Shown: positions 53,124 through 62,935 of the stretch, in pieces
Position numbering within the stretch: the first letter of the stretch is position 1
How the letters are laid out: the number at the start of each line of letters is the position of its first letter
Source of the DNA: Limnohabitans sp. 103DPR2
GTDB lineage: Bacteria > Pseudomonadota > Gammaproteobacteria > Burkholderiales > Burkholderiaceae_C
NCBI RefSeq assembly: GCF_001412575.1
Contig: NZ_CP011834.1
Span: 2,604,001 to 2,668,000, forward strand
Direction of reading: 5' to 3'
DNA length: 64,000 bases
Program-made: the position numbers and the translations under genes
The notes under the pieces: model-generated
Databases searched by the model: none
Told to the model about the DNA's origin: nothing
The model's input: the letters and a program-made list of their open reading frames with translations, nothing else

Positions 53124-53870
53124 ATGACCCAAGCCCGCTTTGATTGCACCCTCCCCGCACCCTGCCCACGCCTTCGCGTGGTGGCCATTGTGTTGGCAGC
53201 AGGCACCGCGTCCCGCATGGGGGGACGACCCAAATGCCTGTTGCAACGCGACGGCCAAACGCTGCTCCAGCGCCTGCTAGAGCGCCTGGAGACGGCAGGC
53301 ATTGACGAAACCGTGCTGGTTCTGGGCCACCACGCCGACGCTGTTCAAAAGGTACTGGACACCTCAACCCCTGCCCACACCTTTGGGCGTAAGACCCTCC
53401 ACCGCGTGCTGAACCCCCAACCTACAGATGGTCAAAACAGCTCTTTGCACCTGGGTCTGGCCAAGGCACAAAGTTTGGCGCCCGATTGGTTGATGGTGGC
53501 ACTTGCAGACCAACCCCTGCTTGAGACGCAAGACCTTCAAGACTTGGTGGCCGCTGTGAAACACGCGCCCCCTGGCACGCAAATGCTCCAACCCCAGGTC
53601 GCAAAACCTGGCGAATCGGCACAACCGGGCAATCCTGTGATGTTGAGCAACGTGGTCATGACCGACCTCCTTCAAAAGGGCCAAAGCTTGGGCACCACAG
53701 ATCTGTCCAAGCTGCCTGGTGGCAAGGAATGGCGGCAACGCAACCCTGCCCAGTTTCATCCTTGGACCACAGCCAATGTGCATTACCGAGTTGACATGGA
53801 TACGCCCGACGACTTGGCGACATTGCAAAGGCAATACGGCATTCAACTGGTCTGGGGCCAAGGTCTTTGA
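53124..53870 (+). CDS. MobA/MocA-like nucleotidyltransferase
   Basis: A 248-residue NTP-transferase domain protein. The nucleotide-binding signature [22 protein letters not shown] is near the N-terminus (about 20-41), and [19 protein letters not shown] supplies the metal-binding Asp. This is the layout of molybdenum cofactor cytidylyltransferase (MocA) or MobA-like enzymes. No molybdoenzyme gene is adjacent, so the cofactor is open. Its stop is followed directly by the UbiH-type gene. Confidence 0.82.
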   Translation: MTQARFDCTLPAPCPRLRVVAIVLAAGTASRMGGRPKCLLQRDGQTLLQRLLERLETAGIDETVLVLGHHADAVQKVLDTSTPAHTFGRKTLHRVLNPQPTDGQNSSLHLGLAKAQSLAPDWLMVALADQPLLETQDLQDLVAAVKHAPPGTQMLQPQVAKPGESAQPGNPVMLSNVVMTDLLQKGQSLGTTDLSKLPGGKEWRQRNPAQFHPWTTANVHYRVDMDTPDDLATLQRQYGIQLVWGQGL

Positions 53871-53891
53871 GTGGCTTCTACAATTCACACC

Positions 53892-55058
53892 ATGACGCAC
53901 TCTTCCACCCCTTTTGACGTCTGCATTCGAGGCGCCGGCATTGTGGGCCGCAGCTTGGCCTTGCTGTTGGCGGCGCAGCAGTTGCGCGTGGCCTTGGTTC
54001 ACAAGGGTGCCGGAGACCCTTCCGAGACGGGTCACAGTGATGTGCGCGCCTATTCCCTGAACACGGCGTCCAAGCAATTGCTGTCTGATCTGCGTTGCTG
54101 GCCCGAAGGCGATGCCTGTACCCCCATTTTGCAAATGCAGATTCAAGGCGATCAAGGCGGTGATTTGCGCTTTGATGCCGCAGCGCAAGGCGTTGAAGCC
54201 TTGAACTGGATGGTCGATGTGCCCGTGCTGGAAGCCAAATTGGCGCAAGCAGTGGCTTATCAAACCTACATTGAAGAGATGACCGAGCCTGCAATGGCCC
54301 CCCTCACCGTGATCTGCGAAGGACGCGCCAGCCAATCCCGTGCAGAGTTGGGCGTTAACTTTGAGATCAAGCATTACGCACAACACGCGCTGGCCTGCCG
54401 CATTCAAACCTCTGAAGCGCACCACCAAGTAGCGCGTCAGTGGTTTCAAACCACACATGGCCCCGAAATCTTGGCCCTCCTGCCCATTGGCGGTAAAAAC
54501 AGCCATGCGTGGGCGGTGGTGTGGTCCCTCACGCCAGAGCGCGCACAAAATTTGTTGCACGCAGATGCCGCCGATTTTTGTGCGCAACTGGCATCTGCCT
54601 GCGAACCAGTGGCCGGCCCCGTTCAACTGACCAGCGAGCGCGCTGTGTGGCCCTTGCAGTTGGCCAAAGCTGAGCGATGGATTGGCGTGATGCCGCAAAC
54701 CACAGCCACTTCAAAACTCCAAGCCTTTGCATTGGCAGGTGATGCGGCGCATGCCATTCACCCATTGGCTGGCCAAGGCTTGAATGTAGGCTTGGGCGAC
54801 GTGGCCGAATTGGCCCGTGTGATTGAAACCAAAGAATTCTGGCGGCCCTTGAACGATCCCAAACTGCTGCGCCGTTACGAGCGCGCACGACAAGCCGAAG
54901 TCTTGGCCATGGGCTGGGTCACGGACGGTCTTCAAAGCTTGTTTGCCCAGCCTGCCTTGCCTCTGCAAAAACTTCGCAACTGGGGCATGTCGGGCTTCAA
55001 CCAATTCAGTCCCCTGAAAAAATGGATGGCCCAACACGCCATGAAATCTGCATCTTGA
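53892..55058 (+). CDS. UbiH/UbiF-family FAD-dependent hydroxylase
   Basis: 388 residues from the ATG at 53892; a GTG at 53871 lies in frame. The FAD motif GAGIVGRS opens the protein and the second FAD motif ALAGDAAHAIHPLAGQGLNVGLGDV is near residue 285-310. The family carries out ring hydroxylations in ubiquinone synthesis. Exact position specificity cannot be read. It is tightly spaced after the MobA-like gene and precedes dsbC. Confidence 0.85.
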   Translation: MTHSSTPFDVCIRGAGIVGRSLALLLAAQQLRVALVHKGAGDPSETGHSDVRAYSLNTASKQLLSDLRCWPEGDACTPILQMQIQGDQGGDLRFDAAAQGVEALNWMVDVPVLEAKLAQAVAYQTYIEEMTEPAMAPLTVICEGRASQSRAELGVNFEIKHYAQHALACRIQTSEAHHQVARQWFQTTHGPEILALLPIGGKNSHAWAVVWSLTPERAQNLLHADAADFCAQLASACEPVAGPVQLTSERAVWPLQLAKAERWIGVMPQTTATSKLQAFALAGDAAHAIHPLAGQGLNVGLGDVAELARVIETKEFWRPLNDPKLLRRYERARQAEVLAMGWVTDGLQSLFAQPALPLQKLRNWGMSGFNQFSPLKKWMAQHAMKSAS

Positions 55059-55101
55059 AACATGTGCATTGACGACCTCTTCACCTTAGGAATTTGACCC
55101 C

Positions 55102-55815
55102 ATGCGCTTGATTCAAGCTTTCACCGCCACATGCCTGCTCCTTTGCAACACCAGCCTTTGGGCACAAGACGCCAACTTGAAAAAAACCTTGGCCGAGCGT
55201 TTGCCGTCGCTGCCCAAAATTGAAGAGGTCAGCAAGACGCCCATGCCTGGCGTGTTTGAAATTCGTGTGCAGGGCAATGAGATTTTTTACACCGACGCCA
55301 AAGGCGATTTCCTGATTCAAGGCGCACTCATTGACACCAAGCAAAAGCGCAACCTGACCGAAGAGCGCAACGATAAACTCTCGGCCATTCCATTCGACAG
55401 CCTGCCGCTTAAGTATGCCTTCACACAAGTCAAGGGAAATGGCAAACGCAAACTGGTTGTCTTTGCCGACCCGAATTGCGGCTACTGCAAACGCTTTGAA
55501 CGCGACCTGCAAAAAATCGACAACGTCACCATCTATCACATGATGTACCCCGTGTTGGGCGAAGACTCTAAAGTCAAATCGCGCAACATTGCCTGCGCCA
55601 AAGACCGCGCCAAAACATGGAATGACTGGATGCTGCAAGGCATCGCACCGCCTGCCGTCGCTTGTGACAACCACAACATTGACGCCATCGTCGAGTTTGG
55701 TAAGAAGAACCGCATCAACGGCACGCCCACACTTTTTGTGGCCGATGGCACGCGTGTGCCAGGCGCCATTGAAGCCGCTCAAATTGAATCTCTCTTGAAT
55801 GGTGTCAAGCCATGA
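55102..55815 (+). CDS. dsbC: Thiol:disulfide interchange protein DsbC
   Basis: 237 residues. A signal peptide covers about residues 1-21. The N-terminal dimerisation domain (about 25-95) is followed by the thioredoxin fold with the active site CGYC (Cys126, Cys129) and a cis-Pro in NGTPTLFV. DsbC corrects wrongly paired disulfides in the periplasm. A second Cys pair (CAKDRA and VACDN) is typical. Its end overlaps the start of the DUF3429 gene. Confidence 0.93.
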   Translation: MRLIQAFTATCLLLCNTSLWAQDANLKKTLAERLPSLPKIEEVSKTPMPGVFEIRVQGNEIFYTDAKGDFLIQGALIDTKQKRNLTEERNDKLSAIPFDSLPLKYAFTQVKGNGKRKLVVFADPNCGYCKRFERDLQKIDNVTIYHMMYPVLGEDSKVKSRNIACAKDRAKTWNDWMLQGIAPPAVACDNHNIDAIVEFGKKNRINGTPTLFVADGTRVPGAIEAAQIESLLNGVKP

Positions 55816-56261
55816 ACCCCCACGCAGATCAAACCCGCAAGCACGTCAAACGCTTGGCCTATGCAGGCCTCATTCCCTTCGTGGGCATGGCCATGTTGTT
55901 GTGGCTGATCGATGCCGATCTGCACCCTTTTGTGGCCTTGGCATTGGCAGGCTACGGCGCCGCCATCGTGTCGTTTTTGGGGGGCATCCATTGGGGCATC
56001 GGCTTTCGCAATGTGGCGCGCATGCACAACGCCCCCTTGTTTAATTTTGGCTGGGGTGTGGTGCCTTCTTTGCTGGCTTGGATTGCCATCACCATGCCGG
56101 CTTATGCGGGCCTGCCCTTGCTGGCCTTGATTTTGATCATTTGCTACACCGTCGATCGCAAAGCCTACCTTGAAGCGGGCTTGCAAGACTGGTTGCCAAT
56201 GCGCTTGCACCTGACTGTTGTGGCCGCCTTGAGCTGCCTGATTGGCGCTGCCGCCACTTGA
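55812..56261 (+). CDS. DUF3429 family membrane protein
   Basis: A 149-residue protein with four hydrophobic segments (AGLIPFVGMAMLLWLI, LALAGYGAAIVSFLGG, VVPSLLAWIAITM, LPLLALILIICYTV) and a conserved FLGGIHWGIGFR stretch between them, which marks DUF3429. It is an inner membrane protein of unknown role. It overlaps dsbC by 4 bases and the next gene by 1 base, in one operon. Confidence 0.87.
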   Translation: MNPHADQTRKHVKRLAYAGLIPFVGMAMLLWLIDADLHPFVALALAGYGAAIVSFLGGIHWGIGFRNVARMHNAPLFNFGWGVVPSLLAWIAITMPAYAGLPLLALILIICYTVDRKAYLEAGLQDWLPMRLHLTVVAALSCLIGAAAT

Positions 56262-58036
56262 TGAAGAAAACAATGCCTGCCATTCACTACACCGTTGACG
56301 CCAGTCAAACCCACAGCCACCTTTTTCAAATTTCATTGCACATTGCCAAGCCCGATTCGGGTCAGGTGATGTCACTGCCCGTGTGGATTCCTGGCAGCTA
56401 CTTGGTGCGCGAGTTTTCTAAACACCTGCAAAACCTCAAAGCCAAACAAGCAGGCAAATCCGTCGGGGTGTTTCAAGACCATAAAAGCCAGTGGCACATC
56501 GATTGCAAAAATACCGCAGCCCTTGAATTGACCTACGAGGTCTATGCGTTTGACAATTCAGTGCGCACCGCATGGCTGGACACTCAACGCGGTTTCTTCA
56601 ATGGCACCAGCCTGTGCTTGCGTGTCCATGGCCAAGAAGACGTGGCGCATGGTCTCACGCTGAAAGCACACAAAGGCTCAACGTGGTCTGTAGCCACAGG
56701 CTTGCAAAGCATCAAGGTCAACAAACAAGGTTTTGGCGAGTACCTTGCGTCTAATTACGACGAGTTGGTCGATTGTCCGTTTGAGATGGGCAACTTCTGG
56801 CGGGGCGAGTTCACAGCCTGCGGCATCCCCCACGAATTTGTCATTGCAGGGGCCATGGCTTCATTTGATGGCGCGCGCTTGTTGGCTGACACGCAAAAAA
56901 TTTGCGAAACAGAAATCAAGTTTTGGCATGAGAAAAAACCTGCTGCCCATGCCCCCTACAAACGTTACGTCTTCATGCTCAATGCGGTTGAAGAGGGTTA
57001 TGGCGGTCTAGAGCATCGCAACTCCACCGCCTTGATTTGCAATCGGCGCGATCTGCCTTCTTTGGACATGAAAAAAATGTCCGAAGGCTATGTCACTTTG
57101 TTGGGCCTCATCAGCCACGAGTATTTCCACACCTGGAATGTGAAACAACTGCGCCCCGCCGAGTTCAAGCGCTACGACTACACCCAAGAGAATTACACCG
57201 AATTGCTGTGGTTCTTTGAAGGCTTCACCAGCTACTACGACGACCTGCTGCTGCGCCGCGCCAAATTGATTGACGATGCGCAGTACTTCAAACTGCTCAA
57301 CAAAACCATCAACCTGGTTTTGCAGGCACCAGGGCGGCAGGTACAAAGTGTGGCGCAAGCCAGTTTTGACGCGTGGGTGAAGTACTACCGCCAAGACGAA
57401 AACACACCCAACGCCACCATCAGCTACTACACCAAGGGTGCATTGGTGGCTTTGTGCATTGACCTCACCCTGCGCGCCGAAGGCACGTCTAATTTGGACA
57501 ACGTGATGCGCGGCTTGTGGGTGCGCTGCAAAGGGGGCCCCTTGCGTGAAGCAGATTTGTTGGCCGAGTTGGAAATGCAAACCGGCAGAAGCTGGAAGAA
57601 GGAACTCAAAGCTTGGGTGCACAGCACGCAAGAGTTGCCACTCAAAACTTTGCTGTCCTCGCACGGTGTGGTAGTTCACGAAGATGCGCCACAAATGGCA
57701 CAGCGCTTGGGCCTGCGTGTACTCGAGGCACAAGGCGTGGTGCAAGTCAAAGCGGTGCTGCGTGGCGGCGCTGCAGAAAAAGCAGGCATGGCCGCTGGCG
57801 ATGAATGGTGGGCCGTGGCCAGTGCCAAAGCCAAGTCACAAACTTGGCGCTTGAAAAAACTGGAAGACTTGTCGCTGCTGCTGGGCAATGAGAAAAAAGC
57901 CGTGGCCACCATCACGCGTGATCAAAAGGTGTTTGCACTGGCGCTGACATTGCCCAGCGATGTGCACACTTGGCGCTTAAGCCAAACAAGTACTTCGCTC
58001 AACGCCCGCACCAGCGCTTGGCTGGACGGGGCTTAG
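56261..58036 (+). CDS. M61 family metallopeptidase with PDZ domain
   Basis: 591 residues from the ATG at 56261; the TTG at 56258 also lies in frame. The zinc motif HEYFH is at about 286-290 in GLISHEYFHTWNVKQLRP, and the M61 glycyl aminopeptidase pattern GGLEHRNSTALI precedes it. A C-terminal PDZ-like region (about 480-570) includes VVQVKAVLRGGAAEKAGMAAGDEWWAV. There is no clear signal peptide. It ends 3 bases before paaK, which is convergent. Confidence 0.9.
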   Translation: MKKTMPAIHYTVDASQTHSHLFQISLHIAKPDSGQVMSLPVWIPGSYLVREFSKHLQNLKAKQAGKSVGVFQDHKSQWHIDCKNTAALELTYEVYAFDNSVRTAWLDTQRGFFNGTSLCLRVHGQEDVAHGLTLKAHKGSTWSVATGLQSIKVNKQGFGEYLASNYDELVDCPFEMGNFWRGEFTACGIPHEFVIAGAMASFDGARLLADTQKICETEIKFWHEKKPAAHAPYKRYVFMLNAVEEGYGGLEHRNSTALICNRRDLPSLDMKKMSEGYVTLLGLISHEYFHTWNVKQLRPAEFKRYDYTQENYTELLWFFEGFTSYYDDLLLRRAKLIDDAQYFKLLNKTINLVLQAPGRQVQSVAQASFDAWVKYYRQDENTPNATISYYTKGALVALCIDLTLRAEGTSNLDNVMRGLWVRCKGGPLREADLLAELEMQTGRSWKKELKAWVHSTQELPLKTLLSSHGVVVHEDAPQMAQRLGLRVLEAQGVVQVKAVLRGGAAEKAGMAAGDEWWAVASAKAKSQTWRLKKLEDLSLLLGNEKKAVATITRDQKVFALALTLPSDVHTWRLSQTSTSLNARTSAWLDGA

Positions 58037-58039
58037 GAT

Positions 58040-59344
58040 TTATTTGCCACGCAAGTCAAGCACGCGCTTGGCTTTGCCTTGGCTTCGCTCTACGCCACCT
58101 TCGGCGCGCAAATCAATTTCCACGCTAGAGCCGATGTAGACCTTGATCTCGTGCTGCAACATCTTGGCAGCTGCACGCGCTTCAATGCTGTCAGGCTGCA
58201 TGCCGGGGCGTGTTTCTACGGCCACCTTCAAGTTGTCCATCGGACCTTCGCGCGTCAGCACGCACTGGTAATGCGGCGCCAGCTCCGGGCGCTTCAAAAT
58301 GAGTTCTTCAATTTGCGAGGGGAACACATTGACACCGCGAATGATCATCATGTCATCGCTACGGCCTGTGATCTTTTCCATACGGCGCATGGTGCGTGCT
58401 GTGCCAGGCAACAGACGGGTTAAGTCGCGGGTGCGATAACGAATGATGGGCAAAGCCTCTTTGGTCAAACTGGTGAACACCAACTCGCCCATTTCGCCAT
58501 CGGCCACAGGCTCGCCTGTTTCGGGGTTGATGATTTCAGGGTAGAAGTGGTCTTCCCAAATAGTGGGGCCATCTTTGGTTTCGATGCATTCGCTGGCCAC
58601 GCCAGGGCCCATCACCTCTGACAAACCATAAATGTCCACTGCATCAATGCCCATGCGCTGTTCAATGGCCGCTCTCATGTCATTGGTCCAAGGCTCGGCG
58701 CCAAAAATACCAATACGCAATGAGCTGCTTCGGGGGTCAATGCCCTGACGCTCAAATTCGTCGGCAATGGCCAGCATGTAGCTGGGCGTGACCATGATGA
58801 TGTCGGGTTTGAAATCTTGAATCAGCTGAACTTGGCGCTCGGTTTGACCGCCGCCAAATGGCACAACGGTCAGGCCCAATTTTTCTGCACCGTAGTGCGC
58901 ACCCAAACCCCCAGTGAACAAACCATAGCCATAACTCACATGGACCATGTCGCCAGGTTTGGCGCCACCTGCACGAATGCTTCGCGCAACCACGGTGGCC
59001 CAAGTGTCAATGTCGCGCTGGGTGTAGCCGACCACTGTGGGCTTGCCTGTGGTGCCGCTAGAAGCATGAATGCGTGAGCAGCCGGAACGCGGTACCGCAA
59101 ACATGCCGTAGGGGTAACTGTCGCGCAAATCGGCTTTGGTGGTGAAGGGGAATTTGGCCAAGTCGGCCAAGGATTGGCAATCACTGGGGTGAACGCCCGC
59201 CTTGTCAAACTTGGCCTTGTAAACGGGCGAGTTGTCGTAGGCGTGTTGCAGCGTGGCTTTGAGCCGCTTGAGCTGCAAAGAACGCAGCTCATCAACGCTG
59301 GCTTTTTCAATTGGCTCTAGGGGCAATGGGGAGGCTTTGCTCAT
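58040..59344 (-). CDS. paaK: Phenylacetate-CoA ligase
   Basis: 434 residues of the ANL adenylating family. Motifs are SSGTTGKPTVVGYTQRD (AMP-binding P-loop region), GIFGAEPWTNDMR, VDIYGLSEVMGPGVASECIETKDGPTIWEDHFYPEI, and the C-terminal GRSDDMMIIRGVNVFPSQIEELI. This layout is specific to PaaK. It makes phenylacetyl-CoA from phenylacetate. It is the last of a paaG-paaI-paaK run; the ring epoxidase genes are not in the window. Confidence 0.95.
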   Translation of the reverse strand: MSKASPLPLEPIEKASVDELRSLQLKRLKATLQHAYDNSPVYKAKFDKAGVHPSDCQSLADLAKFPFTTKADLRDSYPYGMFAVPRSGCSRIHASSGTTGKPTVVGYTQRDIDTWATVVARSIRAGGAKPGDMVHVSYGYGLFTGGLGAHYGAEKLGLTVVPFGGGQTERQVQLIQDFKPDIIMVTPSYMLAIADEFERQGIDPRSSSLRIGIFGAEPWTNDMRAAIEQRMGIDAVDIYGLSEVMGPGVASECIETKDGPTIWEDHFYPEIINPETGEPVADGEMGELVFTSLTKEALPIIRYRTRDLTRLLPGTARTMRRMEKITGRSDDMMIIRGVNVFPSQIEELILKRPELAPHYQCVLTREGPMDNLKVAVETRPGMQPDSIEARAAAKMLQHEIKVYIGSSVEIDLRAEGGVERSQGKAKRVLDLRGK

Positions 59345-59369
59345 CTCTGTATTTCCTACTTGTCCAAAT

Positions 59370-59840
59370 TTATTCGGGGATCACGGTACCTGGAATCTGC
59401 GCGCTCTTGCCGCGGAACATGGCAATGACCTCGCCCTTTTGGTTGGTCACTTTCATGTCGTAAATGCCGTGACGGCCACTCAGTGTTTGTTCTTGTCCTA
59501 CACAAGTGAGCACATCGCCCAATTGGCCGGATTTTAAAAATTCAATGCTGCATCCTGCTGCCACAGCCACCTTGTTGTAGCTGTTGCAGGCGAAGGCAAA
59601 GGTGGAGTCGGCCAAGGTGAAGATGAAACCGCCATGGCAAATTTTGTGACCGTTCAAATGAAGTTCTTTGACTTCCATGCGAATGACGGCGCGGCCAGGT
59701 TCGCAGGAAATGAGTTCCATGCCCATGGTGTCTTTGCTGGCCGTGTCGACTGCAAACATCGACACGCCCACTTGCTTGGCCAACTCGATGGCGGCTTGTG
59801 AAGGGGCTGCTACAGGATTTGCATACGTGCTCATGTTCAT
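59370..59840 (-). CDS. paaI: Hydroxyphenylacetyl-CoA thioesterase PaaI
   Basis: A 156-residue hot-dog thioesterase. The family signature CHGGFIFTLADSTFAFACNSYN and MGMELISCEPGRAVIRMEV are clear. It clears dead-end CoA thioesters from the phenylacetate route. It overlaps the paaG stop by 4 bases as ATGA and precedes paaK by 25 bases. An ATG two codons later (59834) is possible. Confidence 0.93.
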   Translation of the reverse strand: MNMSTYANPVAAPSQAAIELAKQVGVSMFAVDTASKDTMGMELISCEPGRAVIRMEVKELHLNGHKICHGGFIFTLADSTFAFACNSYNKVAVAAGCSIEFLKSGQLGDVLTCVGQEQTLSGRHGIYDMKVTNQKGEVIAMFRGKSAQIPGTVIPE

Positions 59841-60640
59841 TCGCCTTTAAATTGCGCGGGGCGCTTTTCCAAAAAGGCTTTCACGCCTTCAAAGTAATCG
59901 TGCGTTTTGCCCAGCGCCGATTGCGCATCGCGCTCTTGGTCCAGCTGCTCAGACAAGCTGCGGGTGTGCGCGCCCATCATGAGTTTGCGCGTGGCCACCA
60001 AAGCCTTGGTGGGCATGACGGCCAATTTTTCGGCCATGGCCATGGCCGCGGCCAATGCGTCATCGGCCACATCCCAAATCACGCCCCACTCTTTGGCTTG
60101 TTGTGCGCCCAATTTGTCGCCCGTCATGGCCAAGGCCAACGCGCGAGGCATGCCCAAGCGTTCGACCAACAACCAACTGCTGCCGGCATCAGGGATCAAG
60201 CCAATCTTGCTAAAGGCCTGAATGAAGCTGGCATTGGGTGAGGCAATGGCAATGTCGCAGGCCATGGCGATTGAGGCGCCCGCGCCAGCCGCGACGCCAT
60301 TGACCGCCGCAATGATGGGCATGCGCAGCGATTGAATGCGGCGCGTGCTGGGATTGAAGGCTTGGTCAATGATGGGGCCGGGATCAGAGCGCTTTACCAT
60401 GTCGGGGCCGGGCGTGAAATCAAATTCAGACAAATCGGCACCGGCGCAAAATCCGCGGCCTGCACCTGTCAGCACCACGGCGCGAATTTCTGGATCGGCT
60501 TCCGCTTGATCAAATGCCACCCACAGGTCATGGTGCATTTGACGGGTGAAACTGTTCAGTGCCTGCGGACGGTTGAGCGTGACCAAGGCCACGGCACCGC
60601 GTTTTTCGAAGGTCACAGATAAAGTGCTGTCTTGGGTCAT
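59837..60640 (-). CDS. paaG: Enoyl-CoA hydratase/isomerase, PaaG type
   Basis: A 267-residue crotonase. Motifs are RAVVLTGAGRGFCAGADLSEFD, NGVAAGAGASIAMACDIAIAS, and FSKIGLIPDAGSSWLLVERLG. The length and GFCAGADLSE stretch match PaaG, which isomerises the ring 1,2-epoxyphenylacetyl-CoA to the oxepin. It heads a - strand run with paaI and paaK. A palindromic operator lies 41 bases before its start. Confidence 0.9.
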   Translation of the reverse strand: MTQDSTLSVTFEKRGAVALVTLNRPQALNSFTRQMHHDLWVAFDQAEADPEIRAVVLTGAGRGFCAGADLSEFDFTPGPDMVKRSDPGPIIDQAFNPSTRRIQSLRMPIIAAVNGVAAGAGASIAMACDIAIASPNASFIQAFSKIGLIPDAGSSWLLVERLGMPRALALAMTGDKLGAQQAKEWGVIWDVADDALAAAMAMAEKLAVMPTKALVATRKLMMGAHTRSLSEQLDQERDAQSALGKTHDYFEGVKAFLEKRPAQFKGE

Positions 60641-60680
60641 GGTCTAAGCCCTGCTTGTGCGCCAAAAGGTCAAAATGTAC

Positions 60681-60708
60681 CATTAACCGACCGATCGGTT
60701 GGTTAATG
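60681..60708. promoter_or_regulatory. Near-perfect 28-bp palindrome, candidate PaaR operator
   Basis: The left half is CATTAACCGACCGA and the right half TCGGTTGGTTAATG, mirrored except for one base pair. The GACCGATCGGT core resembles TetR-family (PaaR/FadR-like) operators. It lies between the divergent paaG and paaF-like genes. Confidence 0.65.
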
Positions 60709-60786
60709 TTTTCCCTTGATTTTGGGCCTATTTTCATCCCGTTATAGTCAGGGGTAACGACATTCAACCCCCATTGGAGAACTGTT

Positions 60787-61566
60787 TTGGCCTACGAAAA
60801 CATAGAAGTCCGCACAGAAGGCGGCAAAGTTGGCATCGTCACCCTGAATCGCCCCAAGGCTCTGAACGCCTTGAACGGTCCTTTGATGGACGAGTTGGGT
60901 GCTGCTTTAAAGGCCTTTGACGCCGACGAAGCCATCGGCTGCATCATCGTCACCGGCAGCGAAAAAGCCTTTGCCGCCGGCGCCGACATCTCGGCCATGG
61001 CCAAGCACAACTTCAACGACGTCTACAAACAAGACTTCATCACCCGCAACTGGGAAACGATTCGCAGCATTCGAAAGCCAGTCATTGCCGCCGTCAGCGG
61101 TTTTGCATTGGGTGGCGGTTGCGAGTTGGCCATGATGTGCGACTTCATCATTGCCGCCGACAACGCCAAGTTTGGTCAGCCTGAAATCAAACTGGGCATC
61201 ATTCCTGGTGCAGGCGGTACGCAACGTTTGCCCCGCGCCATTGGCAAATCCAAAGCCATGGACCTGGTGCTCACAGGCCGCATGATGGACGCCACGGAAG
61301 CCGAACGTTCAGGTTTGGTCAGCCGCGTGGTGCCCACCGACAAACTGATGGAAGAAACATTGGGCGCTGCATTGCTGATTTGCAGCATGGGCCAATTGGC
61401 AGTGATGGCCGCCAAAGAAAGCGTGAACCGCGCCTTCGAAAGCGGCCTCACCGATGGCGTGATGTTTGAGCGCCGTTTGTTCCACGCCATGTTTGCCACG
61501 GACGATCAAAAAGAAGGCATGGACGCGTTTTTGAACAAGCGCGCACCCAACTTCACACACCGCTGA
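60787..61566 (+). CDS. Enoyl-CoA hydratase, PaaF-like
   Basis: A 259-residue crotonase. TTG at 60787 is the start, with GGAG seven bases upstream. The oxyanion-hole motifs [15 protein letters not shown] and [22 protein letters not shown], and the catalytic Glu region [20 protein letters not shown], are intact. It would hydrate an enoyl-CoA such as 2,3-didehydroadipyl-CoA in the phenylacetate route. General short-chain enoyl-CoA hydratase is the alternative. It is divergent from paaG across the palindrome. Confidence 0.88.
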   Translation: MAYENIEVRTEGGKVGIVTLNRPKALNALNGPLMDELGAALKAFDADEAIGCIIVTGSEKAFAAGADISAMAKHNFNDVYKQDFITRNWETIRSIRKPVIAAVSGFALGGGCELAMMCDFIIAADNAKFGQPEIKLGIIPGAGGTQRLPRAIGKSKAMDLVLTGRMMDATEAERSGLVSRVVPTDKLMEETLGAALLICSMGQLAVMAAKESVNRAFESGLTDGVMFERRLFHAMFATDDQKEGMDAFLNKRAPNFTHR

Positions 61567-61579
61567 TCAGCCTTTACTT

Positions 61580-62908
61580 TTGCAACACGCACTGACCACC
61601 GCGCCCATCGTTCCAACGATCTGGCGCTTAGCGTTGCCCAACGGCTTGGCCATGACGGCCGCCGCCTTGGTCAGCATTGCCGAGACTTGGTACGTTGGCC
61701 AATTGGGCATCATGCCCTTGGCTGGCATGGCACTGGTTTTTCCATTGGTCATGTTGCAACAAATGCTGTCGGCAGGCTCGATGGGGGGTGGCATCACCTC
61801 GGCTGTGAGCCGCGCCATGGGCGCGAACAACTTGGAGAAAGCCAATGCATTGGTGTTACACGCCGCCATCATTGGTTTGAGCATTGGCCTGTTGTTCACG
61901 GTGGTGTTTTCGCTCTTCAGTGAGTTCATTTTCAGCGCACTGGGCGGCAAGGGCGAGGCGCTTGCGCAATGCTTGTTGTATGCACATGTTGCGTTTGCCG
62001 GTTCTATCAGTGTTTGGCTCACCAATGGCTTGGCTTCTGTGATTCGCGGGTCTGGCAATATGCGCACCCCCTCCAAAGCTTTGCTCATCACATGCTTGGT
62101 CCAGGTGGTCTTGAGCGCAGTTCTAGGTCTGGGCTTCGGGCCGGTGCCCAGCTTTGGCATGGTGGGTATTGCGACGGGTTTCTTGATTGCTTTTACGGGC
62201 AGTGCACTTTACTTTCTTTGGTTTCTGCGCTCAGAAAACAGCACCCTTCGTTTGAACTTCCACAGTCCGCTGTCTAAAGAATTGTTTGTGGACATCCTCA
62301 AAGTGGGCGGCATGTCCAGCATTTCCTCTGTGCTGACCGTGGCCACCATTTTGGTGGTGACGCGTTTGATTGCCAACTTTGGCCCTGAATCTTTGGCGGG
62401 TTATGGTATCGGCACACGCCTGGAATTTTTGTTGGTACCCATCACCTTCTCCTTTGGCGTTGCATGCTTGCCCATGGTGGGCATGGCCTTGGGTGCCAAG
62501 CTTGTGGCGCGCGCCAAAAAGGTGGCTTGGACTGGCGCCATGATGGCTGCTTCCTTGGTGGGTTGCATCGGTTTGGTCGTGATGCTGTGGCCGGGCTTGT
62601 GGGCCAATTTGTTCAGCAGCAACCCCTTGGTCTTGGCCAGCGCAAGCCAATACTTTCTGACGGTGGGGCCTTGTTATGGTTTCTTCGCATTGGGCTTGTG
62701 CCTGTACTTTGCATCACAAGGTGCTGGTAAGTTGTGGGGACCCATCATGGCGGGCACCTTCCGCTTGGTGACGGTTGCCGCAGGTGGCGTCTGGTTATCG
62801 CAGAACAATGGCACGGCAGACCAGATGTTCGTGGTCATTGCAGCCGGCATGGTCAGCTATGGCGTGCTCACCGCTTTGACCGTTTGGAAAACCAACTGGG
62901 CGCGATAA
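61580..62908 (+). CDS. MATE-family multidrug/metabolite exporter
   Basis: A 442-residue polytopic protein with about twelve hydrophobic segments in two similar halves. Motifs include the N-terminal LPNGLAMTAAALVSIAETWYVGQLG, MQQMLSAGSMGGGITSAVSRAMG-like LQQMLSAGSMG, and the second-half GYGIGTRLEFLLVPITFSFGVACLPMVGMALGA. A TTG at 61580 starts it, 13 bases after the hydratase gene. MATE transporters use Na+ or H+ gradients. The substrate cannot be told. Confidence 0.9.
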   Translation: MQHALTTAPIVPTIWRLALPNGLAMTAAALVSIAETWYVGQLGIMPLAGMALVFPLVMLQQMLSAGSMGGGITSAVSRAMGANNLEKANALVLHAAIIGLSIGLLFTVVFSLFSEFIFSALGGKGEALAQCLLYAHVAFAGSISVWLTNGLASVIRGSGNMRTPSKALLITCLVQVVLSAVLGLGFGPVPSFGMVGIATGFLIAFTGSALYFLWFLRSENSTLRLNFHSPLSKELFVDILKVGGMSSISSVLTVATILVVTRLIANFGPESLAGYGIGTRLEFLLVPITFSFGVACLPMVGMALGAKLVARAKKVAWTGAMMAASLVGCIGLVVMLWPGLWANLFSSNPLVLASASQYFLTVGPCYGFFALGLCLYFASQGAGKLWGPIMAGTFRLVTVAAGGVWLSQNNGTADQMFVVIAAGMVSYGVLTALTVWKTNWAR

Positions 62909-62935
62909 AAAGCAAAAGCCACCTCGGTGGTGGCT
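62906..62935 (-). terminator. Terminator for the asparaginase gene
   Basis: Arms AGCCACC (62917-62923) and GGTGGCT (62929-62935) form a 7-bp stem over a 5-base loop. On the - strand the hairpin is followed by TTTTGCTTTTTATC, which suits termination of the gene ending at 62967. It lies against the MATE stop codon. Confidence 0.7.

Noticed and set aside
53056..53367. A 104-residue extension of YchF
   Set aside because: YchF starts with [16 protein letters not shown] in relatives. The extension overlaps the divergent MobA-like gene.
53364..54698. A 444-residue - strand frame over the MobA-like and UbiH-type genes
   Set aside because: Both + strand genes have intact cofactor motifs. The antisense frame has His/Gly-rich composition without any recognisable motif.
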